Origin: Rhizobium sp. Root482
GTDB lineage: Bacteria; Pseudomonadota; Alphaproteobacteria; Rhizobiales; Rhizobiaceae
DNA: 64,000 nt
Assembly (NCBI RefSeq): GCF_001426565.1
Contig: NZ_LMFA01000026.1
Span: forward strand, 23,401-87,400
Reading direction: 5' to 3'
Shown here: positions 54,804 to 62,635 of the stretch, in pieces
How positions within the stretch are numbered: the stretch's first letter is position 1
Layout: the number at the start of each line of letters is the position of its first letter
The notes under the pieces: model-generated
Told to the model about the DNA's origin: nothing
The model's database searches: none
The model's input: the letters and a program-made list of their open reading frames with translations, nothing else
Translations under genes and position numbers: made by a program

Positions 54804-55217
54804 TCATGGATGGGTTTCCGGCGTGATCAGTTCGACGGAAGGGAAATACTGTCTGTATCGGACGGGATCCCGGGTCAAAATACGGTATCCCCGGACCGCT
54901 GCATGGGCACCGATATAAAAGTCCGGCAGGGGGGATCGTTTGTCTCCGCCCGTTTTTCTGTATCTCAGGAATGCTTGCCCGGCTGCATGCGCCGCCTCCC
55001 AGGGTAGGTCTTCCCGTTGGAAAGCGGACGGGGAAAGCACCGCGTCGAGCGTCGACGAGAGTACGAAGCCAGCCGCCATTTCTGCATAGATCAACGGATT
55101 GATAACGAGAGCGCCCTCACGCTTGGCATCGGCCAGACGCGACACCGACCAGCCCTCAAACGGGCTGCCCAGATGGAAGACATCGATCAGCACATTGGTG
55201 TCGACCAGTGTCGCCAT
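54804..55217 (-). CDS. vapC: PIN-domain toxin of a VapBC-type pair
   Basis: This 137-residue PIN-domain RNase starts [11 protein letters not shown] with Asp6. A middle Glu (YAEMAAGF) and later Asp residues ([24 protein letters not shown]) complete the usual acidic set of three or four. VapC toxins cut tRNA or rRNA when freed from VapB. It starts within the stop of vapB (TGATG) and ends 13 bases before ruvA, which is unusual for this operon. Confidence 0.9.
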   Translation of the reverse strand: MATLVDTNVLIDVFHLGSPFEGWSVSRLADAKREGALVINPLIYAEMAAGFVLSSTLDAVLSPSAFQREDLPWEAAHAAGQAFLRYRKTGGDKRSPLPDFYIGAHAAVRGYRILTRDPVRYRQYFPSVELITPETHP

Positions 55218-55465
55218 CAGTCCCTCAACAGTCGATAAAATTCGTCGCCGCCCATGCCGCCGAGATTCATCGATCCCTTATGGCGGTTCAGATGATCCGT
55301 GAACTCCTGAACCGAACGTTCCACAAGTGCCTGAGCAGGCTCGACGCGACGCAGCACCGCTTCACGCCCCTTAAGAAGAAATTCCACCTCCGAGCCCGGT
55401 TCGATACCCAGGTTCGAGCGGACATTTTTCGGGATGGTCACCTGGCCTTTTTCCGTAACACGCAT
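55217..55465 (-). CDS. vapB: AbrB/MazE-type antitoxin of the VapBC pair
   Basis: This 82-residue protein has the swapped-hairpin AbrB domain RVTEKGQVTIPKNVRSNLGIEPGSEVEFLLKG and a C-terminal part that should wrap the toxin. A perfect 9-base inverted repeat lies directly before the ATG, overlapping the ribosome binding site (AGAGG), so the pair probably represses itself. Confidence 0.88.
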   Translation of the reverse strand: MRVTEKGQVTIPKNVRSNLGIEPGSEVEFLLKGREAVLRRVEPAQALVERSVQEFTDHLNRHKGSMNLGGMGGDEFYRLLRD

Positions 55466-55488
55466 AGTAATACCTCTTGGGTATTACT
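55466..55488. promoter_or_regulatory. VapB operator: perfect inverted repeat
   Basis: AGTAATACC (55466-55474) and GGTATTACT (55480-55488) are perfect inverted repeats with a five-base centre. It adjoins the vapB ATG and contains its ribosome binding site, as expected for toxin-antitoxin autoregulation. Confidence 0.7.
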
Positions 55489-55520
55489 TACAACGCCAAT
55501 CGGAACAAGTCAAGAACAGA

Positions 55521-56033
55521 TCAACCCATAAGCGCGGCCATCCGCATTCTTGCAGCGCCCCGGTTATGGGCGTGGCAAATGGCGATCGCCAGCGCATCGG
55601 CGGCGTCATTGCCCTTGAATTCAGCCTTCGGCATCAGGATTTTCAGCATCATGTGAATCTGCTGCTTCTCACCATGGCCGACGCCGATGACCGCCTTTTT
55701 CACCGCATTCGGCGCATATTCCGCCACCGGCAGGCCAGCGCGCGCCGGCACCAGCATCGCGATGCCGCGCGCCTGCCCCAGCTTCAGCGTTGCCACCGCA
55801 TCCTTGTTGACGAAGGTCTGCTCAACAGCGGCCTCATCAGGCGTGTGGATATGAATGACCTCGGCCAATCCGTCATGCAATTGGCAAAGCCTCGAGGCGA
55901 GATCCATGTCGCCATCCGACGTCACGGTGCCGGACGCGACGAACCGCAGTGAATTTCCCAGTGTGTCGATAACGCCCCAGCCAGTACGGCGCAGGCCCGG
56001 ATCGATGCCGATGATGCGAATCGTGTTTTGCAT
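55521..56033 (-). CDS. ruvC: Holliday junction resolvase RuvC
   Basis: RuvC cuts the four-way junction. The 170-residue protein has [16 protein letters not shown] with the first catalytic Asp, AAVEQTFVN with Glu, and [17 protein letters not shown] with the last Asp. The start is the ATG at 56033; longer upstream frames are antisense to the next gene. It is separated from ruvA by vapBC. Confidence 0.95.
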   Translation of the reverse strand: MQNTIRIIGIDPGLRRTGWGVIDTLGNSLRFVASGTVTSDGDMDLASRLCQLHDGLAEVIHIHTPDEAAVEQTFVNKDAVATLKLGQARGIAMLVPARAGLPVAEYAPNAVKKAVIGVGHGEKQQIHMMLKILMPKAEFKGNDAADALAIAICHAHNRGAARMRMAALMG

Positions 56034-56201
56034 GCGAAACCCTATTCCCGATCCCGGGACGCTGCCAGCAAAATGTGAACAAAACAAAAACATCCGAAAC
56101 ATTTGGGAAGGCACTCTGACCTCACAGATACGCATCCATCTTGGATTTGCGAAATTCGGTCTTACATAGTCGCAAAGAAACGCTGACCGAAGGCCTTCCC
56201 C

Positions 56202-57203
56202 ATGGTCCCCTTTTCCATTCTCGACCTCTCCCCCATCACGCAGGGCTCCACCGTCGGCGAGGCGCTGCAAAATTCCCGCCGGCTGGCCCAGGAGGCCGAA
56301 GACAGCGGTTACAAGCGCTTCTGGCTTGCAGAGCATCACGGCATGAAGGGCATTGCCAGTGCCGCCACTTCGATCGTGATTTCCCATGTCGCGGCCGGCA
56401 CAAAAACCATCCGCGTCGGCTCGGGCGGCATCATGCTGCCCAATCATTCGCCCCTGGTGATCGCCGAGCAGTTCGGCACGCTGGCGGCGCTCTATCCCGG
56501 CCGCATCGATCTCGCTCTCGGCCGGGCGCCCGGAACCGATATGCGCACGGCCGCCGCCCTTCGCCGCAATATGGAGGCGAGCGCCAACCGCTTTCCCGAC
56601 GATGTGGTCGAATTGCAGGCGCTGCTCGGCCCTGTCGCAGAGGACCAGGACCTGATCGCCGTGCCCGGTGGCGACAGCAATGTGCCGATCTGGCTGCTCG
56701 GATCGAGCCATTACAGCGCCCATCTGGCCGGCATGCTCGGCCTGCCTTTCGCCTTTGCCTCGCATTTCGCGCCCGACATGCTTTTCTCGGCGCTGGAGAT
56801 CTATCGCGAGCGCTTCGAACCATCGCGCTATCTCGACCGGCCCCATGCCATGGTCGGCATCATGGGGGTGGCCGCCGAAGGCGATGCGCAGGCACAGCAC
56901 CTGTTCACCTCGATGCAGCAATCCTTCGTGGCGCTGCGGCGCAATGCGCGCGGCCAGTTCCCGCCGCCGGTTGCCTCCATGGATGGCCTGTGGAGCGAAA
57001 CCGAAAAGATCTTCGTCGATCACGCCATGACCTATGCGGTCGTCGGCGGACCCGAGACGATCAGGAGGAAGCTCGACCAATTCCTTGGCCAGACCCAGGC
57101 CGACGAGCTGATCATTTCCATGCCGGTCTTCGACGTGGAGGCGCGGCTGAAATCCGTGCGGTTGTTTGCCGACGCGCAACAGGAACTGGCCAGGGCCGCA
57201 TAA
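56202..57203 (+). CDS. LLM-class flavin-dependent oxidoreductase (MsnO8-like)
   Basis: This 333-residue TIM-barrel flavoprotein of the bacterial luciferase family has [64 protein letters not shown] and [13 protein letters not shown]. The substrate is not known. It is convergent with yebC and divergent from ruvC. Confidence 0.9.
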   Translation: MVPFSILDLSPITQGSTVGEALQNSRRLAQEAEDSGYKRFWLAEHHGMKGIASAATSIVISHVAAGTKTIRVGSGGIMLPNHSPLVIAEQFGTLAALYPGRIDLALGRAPGTDMRTAAALRRNMEASANRFPDDVVELQALLGPVAEDQDLIAVPGGDSNVPIWLLGSSHYSAHLAGMLGLPFAFASHFAPDMLFSALEIYRERFEPSRYLDRPHAMVGIMGVAAEGDAQAQHLFTSMQQSFVALRRNARGQFPPPVASMDGLWSETEKIFVDHAMTYAVVGGPETIRRKLDQFLGQTQADELIISMPVFDVEARLKSVRLFADAQQELARAA

Positions 57204-57204
57204 C

Positions 57205-57234
57205 GAAAAAGCCCGGAGCGATCCGGGCTTTTTC
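57205..57234. terminator. Bidirectional terminator between LLM gene and yebC
   Basis: GAAAAAGCCCGG and CCGGGCTTTTTC pair perfectly around a six-base loop, right after the + strand stop codon and 18 bases before the yebC stop. Confidence 0.92.
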
Positions 57235-57251
57235 GATCGAACAGGACTTGC

Positions 57252-57998
57252 TCAGGCCGAAAGCTTGGCCATGACTTCGTCGGAAACCTCGAAATTGGTA
57301 TAGACGTTCTGCACGTCGTCATCGTCTTCCAGCGTGTCGATCAGCTTCATCAGCGACTGGGCGCGCTCCTCGTCGACGGGCACGGTATTCTGCGGCTTCC
57401 AGATGGCCTTGACCGTGTCGGCTTCGCCGAGCGTGGTTTCGAGCGCCTTGGAAACCTCGCCGATATCCTCGAAACCGCAGATGATGTAATGGCCGTCCTC
57501 GTCGCTGGTCACATCTTCGGCGCCGGCCTCGATCGCCGCGTCCATCACCTTGTCGGCATCGCCAACCGTCGGCTTGTAGCCGATCTCGCCGACCCGGTCG
57601 AAGGAGAAGGAGACAGAGCCGGTTTCGCCAAGCGCCCCGCCGGCCTTGGTGAAGGTCGAGCGGACATTGGAGGCGGTGCGGTTACGGTTGTCGGTCAGAG
57701 CCTCGACGATGACGGCGACGCCGCCCGGGCCGTAGCCTTCGTAGCGGACTTCCTCGTAATTCTCGCCGTCGGCGCCCGAGCCCTTCTTGATGGCGCGCTC
57801 GATATTGTCCTTGGGCATGGACTGTGCCTTGGCATTCTGGATCGCCAGGCGCAGGCGTGCATTCATCGATGGGTCCGGCAGGCCGCCCTTGACCGCGACG
57901 GTGATTTCACGCGCCAGCTTGGAAAACATTTTCGACCGCACGGCGTCCTGACGACCCTTGCGGTGCATGATATTCTTGAACTGTGAATGGCCGGCCAT
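57252..57998 (-). CDS. yebC: YebC/PmpR-family transcriptional regulator
   Basis: This 248-residue protein starts [21 protein letters not shown] and has [24 protein letters not shown] and [23 protein letters not shown], the family hallmark. YebC-type proteins act on transcription or on translation through poly-proline stalls. It is usually near ruvC in alphaproteobacteria, which holds here. Confidence 0.96.
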   Translation of the reverse strand: MAGHSQFKNIMHRKGRQDAVRSKMFSKLAREITVAVKGGLPDPSMNARLRLAIQNAKAQSMPKDNIERAIKKGSGADGENYEEVRYEGYGPGGVAVIVEALTDNRNRTASNVRSTFTKAGGALGETGSVSFSFDRVGEIGYKPTVGDADKVMDAAIEAGAEDVTSDEDGHYIICGFEDIGEVSKALETTLGEADTVKAIWKPQNTVPVDEERAQSLMKLIDTLEDDDDVQNVYTNFEVSDEVMAKLSA

Positions 57999-58150
57999 GG
58001 CGCCCTCTTCGCATGCTTGTCATGTTTGGAATTGGCTGCCTTATAGTTTCATTGACGCTTTGCGTCCAGCAGGCCCGGCAGTTTTTCAGTCGGTGCTAAC
58101 GCGCATGTTGCGGCACCTGAAGTCCGGTCCGGCATCATTGCCGGCCCGCC

Positions 58151-58975
58151 TCAATCCCAGAAGGCCGGTATGGTTTCCGAGAGCCTTGGCCCGATCCGCA
58201 GCGGCGCGATGTTTTCGGCAAGTCCGGTGCGATCGGAAATCTCCACGCCGACGCCGCAGATCGTCGCCGGTCCGGAAGCCGCCTCGAAACGGCCCTTCGG
58301 CATCTTGGAGATGAAGCGGTTGAGCGGCTCCTCCTTTTCCATGCCGAGCGAAGAATCATAATCGCCGCACATGCCGGCATCCGACAGATAGGCGGTGCCA
58401 CCATTGAGGATCTGGTGATCGGCTGTGGGAACATGGGTGTGCGTGCCGACGACGAAGCTGGCACGGCCATCGACGAAATGGCCAAAACATTGTTTTTCGC
58501 TGGTCGCCTCCGCGTGGAAGTCGAAGACGATGGCGTCCGCCTGCTCCTTCAGCGGACAGGCAGAAAGGATGCTCTCGGCCGCCTTGAAGGGATCGTCCAG
58601 TTCCGGGTGCATGAAGACGCGGCCCATCACATTGGCGACGAGGACGCGGGCGCCGTTGCGGGCGAAATAGAGGTTCGAGCCGCGCCCGGGCGTGCCGGCC
58701 GGATAATTGGCGGGTCGCAGGAACTGGTCATGCCGCTGGCAGAAGCTGACGGCTTCCTTCTGGTCCCAGACATGATTGCCTGTGGTGACGACATCGGCGC
58801 CGGCATTGATAGTCTCGAGAAAAATATCTTCGGTGATACCGAAGCCGCCGGCCGCATTCTCGCCGTTGACGATGACGAAATCCAGTTTCAGGTCGCTGAT
58901 CAGGCCTGGCAACCGATCCCAGACCGCCGTCCGGCCCGTCTTGCCCACCATGTCACCGAGAAACAAAAGTCTCAT
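58151..58975 (-). CDS. TIGR00282-family metallophosphoesterase (YmdB-like)
   Basis: This 274-residue protein starts MRLLFLGDMVGKTGR, has DFVIVNGENAAGGFGI and VVTTGNHVWDQKE, and later IVFDFHAEATSEKQCFGHFVDGR and VGTHTHVPTAD, which supply the metal ligands. YmdB relatives act as 2',3'-cAMP phosphodiesterases. Its start overlaps the end of fau by 23 bases. Confidence 0.93.
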   Translation of the reverse strand: MRLLFLGDMVGKTGRTAVWDRLPGLISDLKLDFVIVNGENAAGGFGITEDIFLETINAGADVVTTGNHVWDQKEAVSFCQRHDQFLRPANYPAGTPGRGSNLYFARNGARVLVANVMGRVFMHPELDDPFKAAESILSACPLKEQADAIVFDFHAEATSEKQCFGHFVDGRASFVVGTHTHVPTADHQILNGGTAYLSDAGMCGDYDSSLGMEKEEPLNRFISKMPKGRFEAASGPATICGVGVEISDRTGLAENIAPLRIGPRLSETIPAFWD

Positions 58976-59564
58976 ATCTGCTCGTTCCTAGCCCGAATGT
59001 CCGAAGCCCGCTTTCCGTCAGCATGGCATCCAGCGCCACGTCATGCGGCTCCGCCGGCACTGATGCCACTTCCTGGCAGTCGAAAGCAATCCCGATCAGC
59101 CTGGGCGCATGGCCTTTCCGGCGCAACCGCTCGATGGCCCGGTCGTAATATCCGCCGCCATAACCGATCCGATGGCCGGTATCGTCGAAGGCGGAAAGCG
59201 GCAGCAACATGATGTCCGGATCGAGCACGGCGGCGTCTTCGTCCGGTCCGAAAGTGCCGAAACCGGTCTCGACAAGCGGAGCGCACGGCACGATCTCGCG
59301 AAAGAGGATGGTTTGCCTGTCGATGACCGCCGGCACGCAGATCCGGGCGCCGCGCTCGCGCAGCCGTGCCATCAGCGGCCGGATATCGGCCTCCGAGCGA
59401 ATGGGAGAGAAGCCCGAGATCACCTCGCCGGGCTCAAACGCAATCGTGTCGCCGGCATGGTCGAGCATGGCAAGGCTCGCTTCGAGACGGGCCTGCGGCA
59501 ACATCGAATCACGCAAAGCGAGGCGTTCCTTGCGCAATACCGCCTTCAGTTCCCTGGGTGTCAT
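58953..59564 (-). CDS. fau: 5-formyltetrahydrofolate cyclo-ligase
   Basis: This 203-residue enzyme turns 5-formyl-THF into methenyl-THF. It starts PRELKAVLRKERLALRD, has ISGFSPIRSEADIRPLMARL, and ends with the typical RIGYGGGYYDRAIERL ATP-binding region and LIGIAFDCQ. In many bacteria 6S RNA is encoded next to fau; here it is about 1.8 kb away behind a small cassette. The ATG at 59564 follows GGAG; a longer upstream frame is less likely. Confidence 0.93.
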   Translation of the reverse strand: MTPRELKAVLRKERLALRDSMLPQARLEASLAMLDHAGDTIAFEPGEVISGFSPIRSEADIRPLMARLRERGARICVPAVIDRQTILFREIVPCAPLVETGFGTFGPDEDAAVLDPDIMLLPLSAFDDTGHRIGYGGGYYDRAIERLRRKGHAPRLIGIAFDCQEVASVPAEPHDVALDAMLTESGLRTFGLGTSRYETFVSR

Positions 59565-59954
59565 CACCAAACGCTCCCGCCTGTCATCATCCGGTTCTAA
59601 AGCATGCCGCGCAAAAATGTGCAGCGGTTTTGCGACGAGGTCATGCGTAAAACAACGACCTGAAATGCGAAAGGCAATCCGCGAGACCACGCGCACTTTC
59701 ATATATCACGCAGCGGCCGGGAGACCGGGCCGGCCGCCTTTCCAGCAGTTTTGACCGGTATTTTCCAATTAAAACCGCAGTATTCCCGGAATGGCACAGG
59801 GTTAGGATTCCGTTCAGGCTGCAGGGGAGTTCCGCTTTCACACCCTGTTTTCGCCGTGCAAAAGACACATGCAATGAAATGAGGAGAGACGGCTCGGTGC
59901 CCGCCTGCGGCGATGTGGGGAGTTGTTCCAGCCAGACACGGAGGCCGACGGTCC

Positions 59955-60167
59955 ATGAAGGACAAGATGTTGCAGGAACTCGATCCATTGGAATTGCGCT
60001 GCCTGTCGCTGGCGGCGCGCGGCCGCAGCCGGGAAGACATCACCCGCGAAACCGACATTTCCCATGAGCGTATCGACGAGGCCTTCAACACCGCCATGCG
60101 CAAGCTCCAGGCCGGCAATGTCGCGGAGGCGATCTTCCGTGCCGCCCGCATGGATCTGATTTCATAA
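59955..60167 (+). CDS. Small stand-alone LuxR/GerE-like HTH protein
   Basis: This 70-residue protein is mainly one helix-turn-helix: LDPLELRCLSLAARGRSREDITRETDISHERIDEAFNTAMRKLQ, the LuxR C-terminal pattern, without a sensing domain. GGAGG precedes the ATG by nine bases. Its stop overlaps that of the convergent DUF1127 gene by six bases. It may be a small regulator or a fragment. Confidence 0.7.
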   Translation: MKDKMLQELDPLELRCLSLAARGRSREDITRETDISHERIDEAFNTAMRKLQAGNVAEAIFRAARMDLIS

Positions 60168-60383
60168 CATCCAGAAGCGATGCCGCTCGCCGCCAAACGT
60201 CGATTGCGCGCCACCGCCGGTTTCCGCCCCCTCAAGCCCGACATCGTCAAGCAGGTGCCGGTCATGGCGCAGACGCATGGCGGCCAGCGCCCGACGCGCC
60301 CTACGCTCGCTGCGCAGGCGGAAAATCCAACATGCAACATGCAGGACAGTTGAAGGCAACGAACGTTGTACCGGTTTCGCCAT
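60162..60383 (-). CDS. DUF1127 domain-containing small protein
   Basis: This 73-residue protein has the DUF1127 motif RSERRARRALAAMRLRHDRHLLDDVGL, an Arg-rich helix followed by LLDDVGL. Related rhizobial proteins influence phosphate, carbon and envelope physiology and bind RNA. GGGAGG precedes the ATG with good spacing. It is divergent from the LysR gene, a common pairing in rhizobia. Confidence 0.8.
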   Translation of the reverse strand: MAKPVQRSLPSTVLHVACWIFRLRSERRARRALAAMRLRHDRHLLDDVGLEGAETGGGAQSTFGGERHRFWML

Positions 60384-60485
60384 GCCGAAGCCTCCCTTGA
60401 TCACGCCAAGTATCGGCTCTGCGTTGACATCTGGCCAACGAATTGCGAGCATGGCTATCATCAGAAAATTTTATGGAAGACCGTG

Positions 60486-61364
60486 ATGCTGCCTCCGCTC
60501 GAAAGCGATCTTTTGCGCACCTTTGTTGCCGTGGCGGAAAGCGGCAATGTGACGAGGGCGGCGGAAACGGTCGGGCGAACGCAATCGGCCGTCAGCATGC
60601 AGATCAGGAAGCTAGAGGACATTCTCGGCGAAACGCTGTTCGAGCGCGGATCGCGCGGCGTCACGATAACCCATCAAGGTAGCCGCCTTCTCGACAATGC
60701 GCGCCGCGTCATTGCGCTTCTCGATGATACGGCGGCCTCGATCCGGCTCCCTGCACTCGACGGTTCGGTCAGGATTGGAATCTCCGAGGAATATATCAAT
60801 TCGACGCTGCCCAGGGCGCTCGGCGTTTTCGCGGCCGCGCATCCCGGCGTCGAGGTCACCGTGCACCAGGGCGTTTCCATGGCCAATCTCGCCGCCCTCG
60901 ACGCCGGCGAAATCGATATCGCCGTGGTTTTCGAGCGTGGCGGCCATACGCGGAACGAGGTGCTGATGGTGGATCCGACCGTGTGGGTAACGTCCGAGCA
61001 GCATGACACGCATGAGCGCCGGCCGCTGCCGATTGCCGCCTATACCTATCTCAAGGGTGGATGGTGTGATGACCTGGCGCTCAAGAGCCTGAAGAAACGC
61101 AGGATCGAAAGCCGCACCGCCTATGTCAGCCGCACCAGCAGCGGCCTGATCGCGGCCGTGACATCGGGCCTTGCGGTCGCCCCCCTCAGCCGCAGCAGCA
61201 TTCCCGCCGGATGCCGTGAACTGACGGCGGCGGACGGATATGACGTCATCGATTTTTCCAACGTGATCCTGAGGACAAGAAGCAAGGGCCCGAACCGGAT
61301 CATCGACAGCATGTCGGATGCTATCCGCGAAGCCTTTCGCGCTCCGCAGGCGGGATCGGGCTGA
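60486..61364 (+). CDS. LysR-family transcriptional regulator
   Basis: This 292-residue protein has an N-terminal winged HTH (LLRTFVAVAESGNVTRAAETVGRTQSAVSMQIRKLEDILGETLFERG) and a substrate-binding domain (VRIGISEEYINSTLPRALGVFAAAHPG). The ATG at 60486 follows GGA; a longer upstream frame runs into the DUF1127 gene. The divergent DUF1127 gene is its likely target. The coinducer is unknown. Confidence 0.92.
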   Translation: MLPPLESDLLRTFVAVAESGNVTRAAETVGRTQSAVSMQIRKLEDILGETLFERGSRGVTITHQGSRLLDNARRVIALLDDTAASIRLPALDGSVRIGISEEYINSTLPRALGVFAAAHPGVEVTVHQGVSMANLAALDAGEIDIAVVFERGGHTRNEVLMVDPTVWVTSEQHDTHERRPLPIAAYTYLKGGWCDDLALKSLKKRRIESRTAYVSRTSSGLIAAVTSGLAVAPLSRSSIPAGCRELTAADGYDVIDFSNVILRTRSKGPNRIIDSMSDAIREAFRAPQAGSG

Positions 61365-61384
61365 CCGGCGCAAAAAGAGAAAAA

Positions 61385-61543
61385 GTGCGATCCACACGAC
61401 CGATGGAGGTTTACGATCCTGGGTGCCTACAAACGTAGGTGGGCGCCATATGTCCAGGCCCACGAGCCTGGTCAGGGACAGCTCCCGTTGGATCGAGTAT
61501 GGCCCCAGGGATTGTGGTTCCTGTCGGGAAGCGCAGACCGCAC
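61385..61543 (-). ncRNA. ssrS: 6S RNA (ssrS), global RNA polymerase regulator
   Basis: Read leftward, the 159-base region closes with GTGCGGTC (61543-61536) and GATCGCAC (61392-61385), eight pairs including one G-U. Inner pairing is CCTGGG..GCC (61509-61501) with GGC..CCCAGG (61427-61418), and the top hairpin is CCAGGC/GCCTGG (61471-61466 and 61459-61454). Length and nested shape fit 6S RNA, which mimics an open promoter and holds sigma70 RNA polymerase. It lies between zapA and the fau region, the expected place, and is followed by a T-rich tail. A TATAAT box lies just upstream. Confidence 0.85.
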
Positions 61544-61547
61544 TCTG

Positions 61548-61553
61548 ATTATA
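61548..61553 (-). promoter_or_regulatory. -10 box TATAAT of 6S RNA
   Basis: Read leftward, TATAAT ends at 61548, and the 5' base of the folded RNA (61543) is five bases further, which fits a transcription start. The -35 is not evident. Confidence 0.6.
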
Positions 61554-61601
61554 GTGCGCCTCGATACCTGGCGCCAGTGCCGACCGTCGATTTATGAAAA
61601 T

Positions 61602-61979
61602 TCAGTTGGGTGCCGGATTGTCCTTGCCGGAGAGCTTTATCGCGATACCCTGTATCTGCGAGGTGACCTCCGAAAGGGCAAGTGCCAGGGCTTCCTCGGC
61701 CTTGGCATTGTCCGACAGGCTGGCATCGCGCCCTTGCCTGAGATTGTCGGCCTCGGTCTGCAGGCTTTTCAGCTTGCGGTTCACTTCGCTGAGCTCGTCC
61801 ATCACCATGATGCCGGCCATCACGGTCAGCCGCAGATCGCCGATCTCGCCGAACTGGCCCTTCAGGTGGCTGACATATTGATCGAAACGATTGGCAAGCT
61901 CGGTGAGATGATCCTCCTGCCCCTCCTCGCAGGCCATGCGATAGGCCTTGCCGTCGATCATCACCGTTACTTGCGCCAT
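61602..61979 (-). CDS. zapA: Cell division protein ZapA
   Basis: ZapA stabilises FtsZ filaments. The 125-residue product has AQVTVMIDGKAYRMACEEGQEDHL, then LANRFDQYVSHLKGQFGEIGDLRLTVMAGIMVMDELSEVNRK with a helical tail, the ZapA pattern. It is slightly long. The ATG at 61979 follows GAGGT. Confidence 0.92.
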   Translation of the reverse strand: MAQVTVMIDGKAYRMACEEGQEDHLTELANRFDQYVSHLKGQFGEIGDLRLTVMAGIMVMDELSEVNRKLKSLQTEADNLRQGRDASLSDNAKAEEALALALSEVTSQIQGIAIKLSGKDNPAPN

Positions 61980-62009
61980 TCCCGTCACCTCAGCCGCAGG
62001 CGGACCGCC

Positions 62010-62282
62010 TCAACGGTCCAGCACTGCCCTTATCGTTTCCATGGCCGTCACCAAACGGCGCGAGACTTCACGGTTGACTTCCTCAAGACGGTTTGCCCGG
62101 AACTGCGACTGGTCGAGTTCCTGCGCCAGCCGCGACCGGTCGGTGTTGATGCGGCGAACCTCGCCCTCGATCTCGCCGTGGTCGCGCTCCAGGTCGAAAC
62201 GTCCGTCAATGGCATTCTCGAGCTGGCCGACTGCGTTGCGCAATTCCTCGATCGCCGCCTTGACTGTGTTTCCTGCCGCCAT
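62010..62282 (-). CDS. DUF4164 family coiled-coil protein
   Basis: This 90-residue protein is a coiled coil (AIEELRNAVGQLENAIDGRFDLERDHGEIEGEVRRINTDRSRLAQEL), as in DUF4164. It pairs with zapA in rhizobia and may act like ZapB. The ATG at 62282 follows GGGAAAG. Confidence 0.82.
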   Translation of the reverse strand: MAAGNTVKAAIEELRNAVGQLENAIDGRFDLERDHGEIEGEVRRINTDRSRLAQELDQSQFRANRLEEVNREVSRRLVTAMETIRAVLDR

Positions 62283-62635
62283 CAATGCTTTCCCGATACG
62301 CACCGGCCCGATCCCGCGCTTGCGCTCGAATCGTTGCCTGGCCTTTGTATTTCAAGCTGGCCCTATTCTTAGACCCAATCGGCAGGCCTTCACAACGCCA
62401 ACCGCCGGAACGGCTTGCAGAAGCTGTGGATCGTGCGTTTTTAAATCGATTAGTATGATCTGCTGGCATTTTGACGCAGGATCGCCGAAACCCCGCGTAA
62501 AAAAGCCCGCCAGCGCCCTTGGAAAGGCCGTATTTATTGACTCCATCGGAGCAGGTGCTATGTGTCACCCGCTTCCCCTACGGTCTTTGAGGATAGAGAC
62601 CGTACCCTGTCCACCGAACTCAAGCGGAACAGTCA
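62283..62635. other. Intergenic region before transketolase, 353 bases
   Basis: This divergent region has promoters for tkt and the DUF4164-zapA pair. It contains A/T-rich parts around 62430-62460 and the hairpin at 62579-62604. Open frames here appear chance. Confidence 0.4.
62579..62604 (+). promoter_or_regulatory. Hairpin in the tkt leader
   Basis: TACGGTCT (62579-62586) and AGACCGTA (62597-62604) are a perfect 8-base inverted repeat with a 10-base loop, 31 bases before the tkt ATG. It could be an operator or an RNA structure. Confidence 0.45.

Noticed and set aside
56034-57179. Upstream extension of ruvC on the minus strand
   Set aside because: Antisense to the LLM oxidoreductase; RuvC begins at the ATG at 56033.
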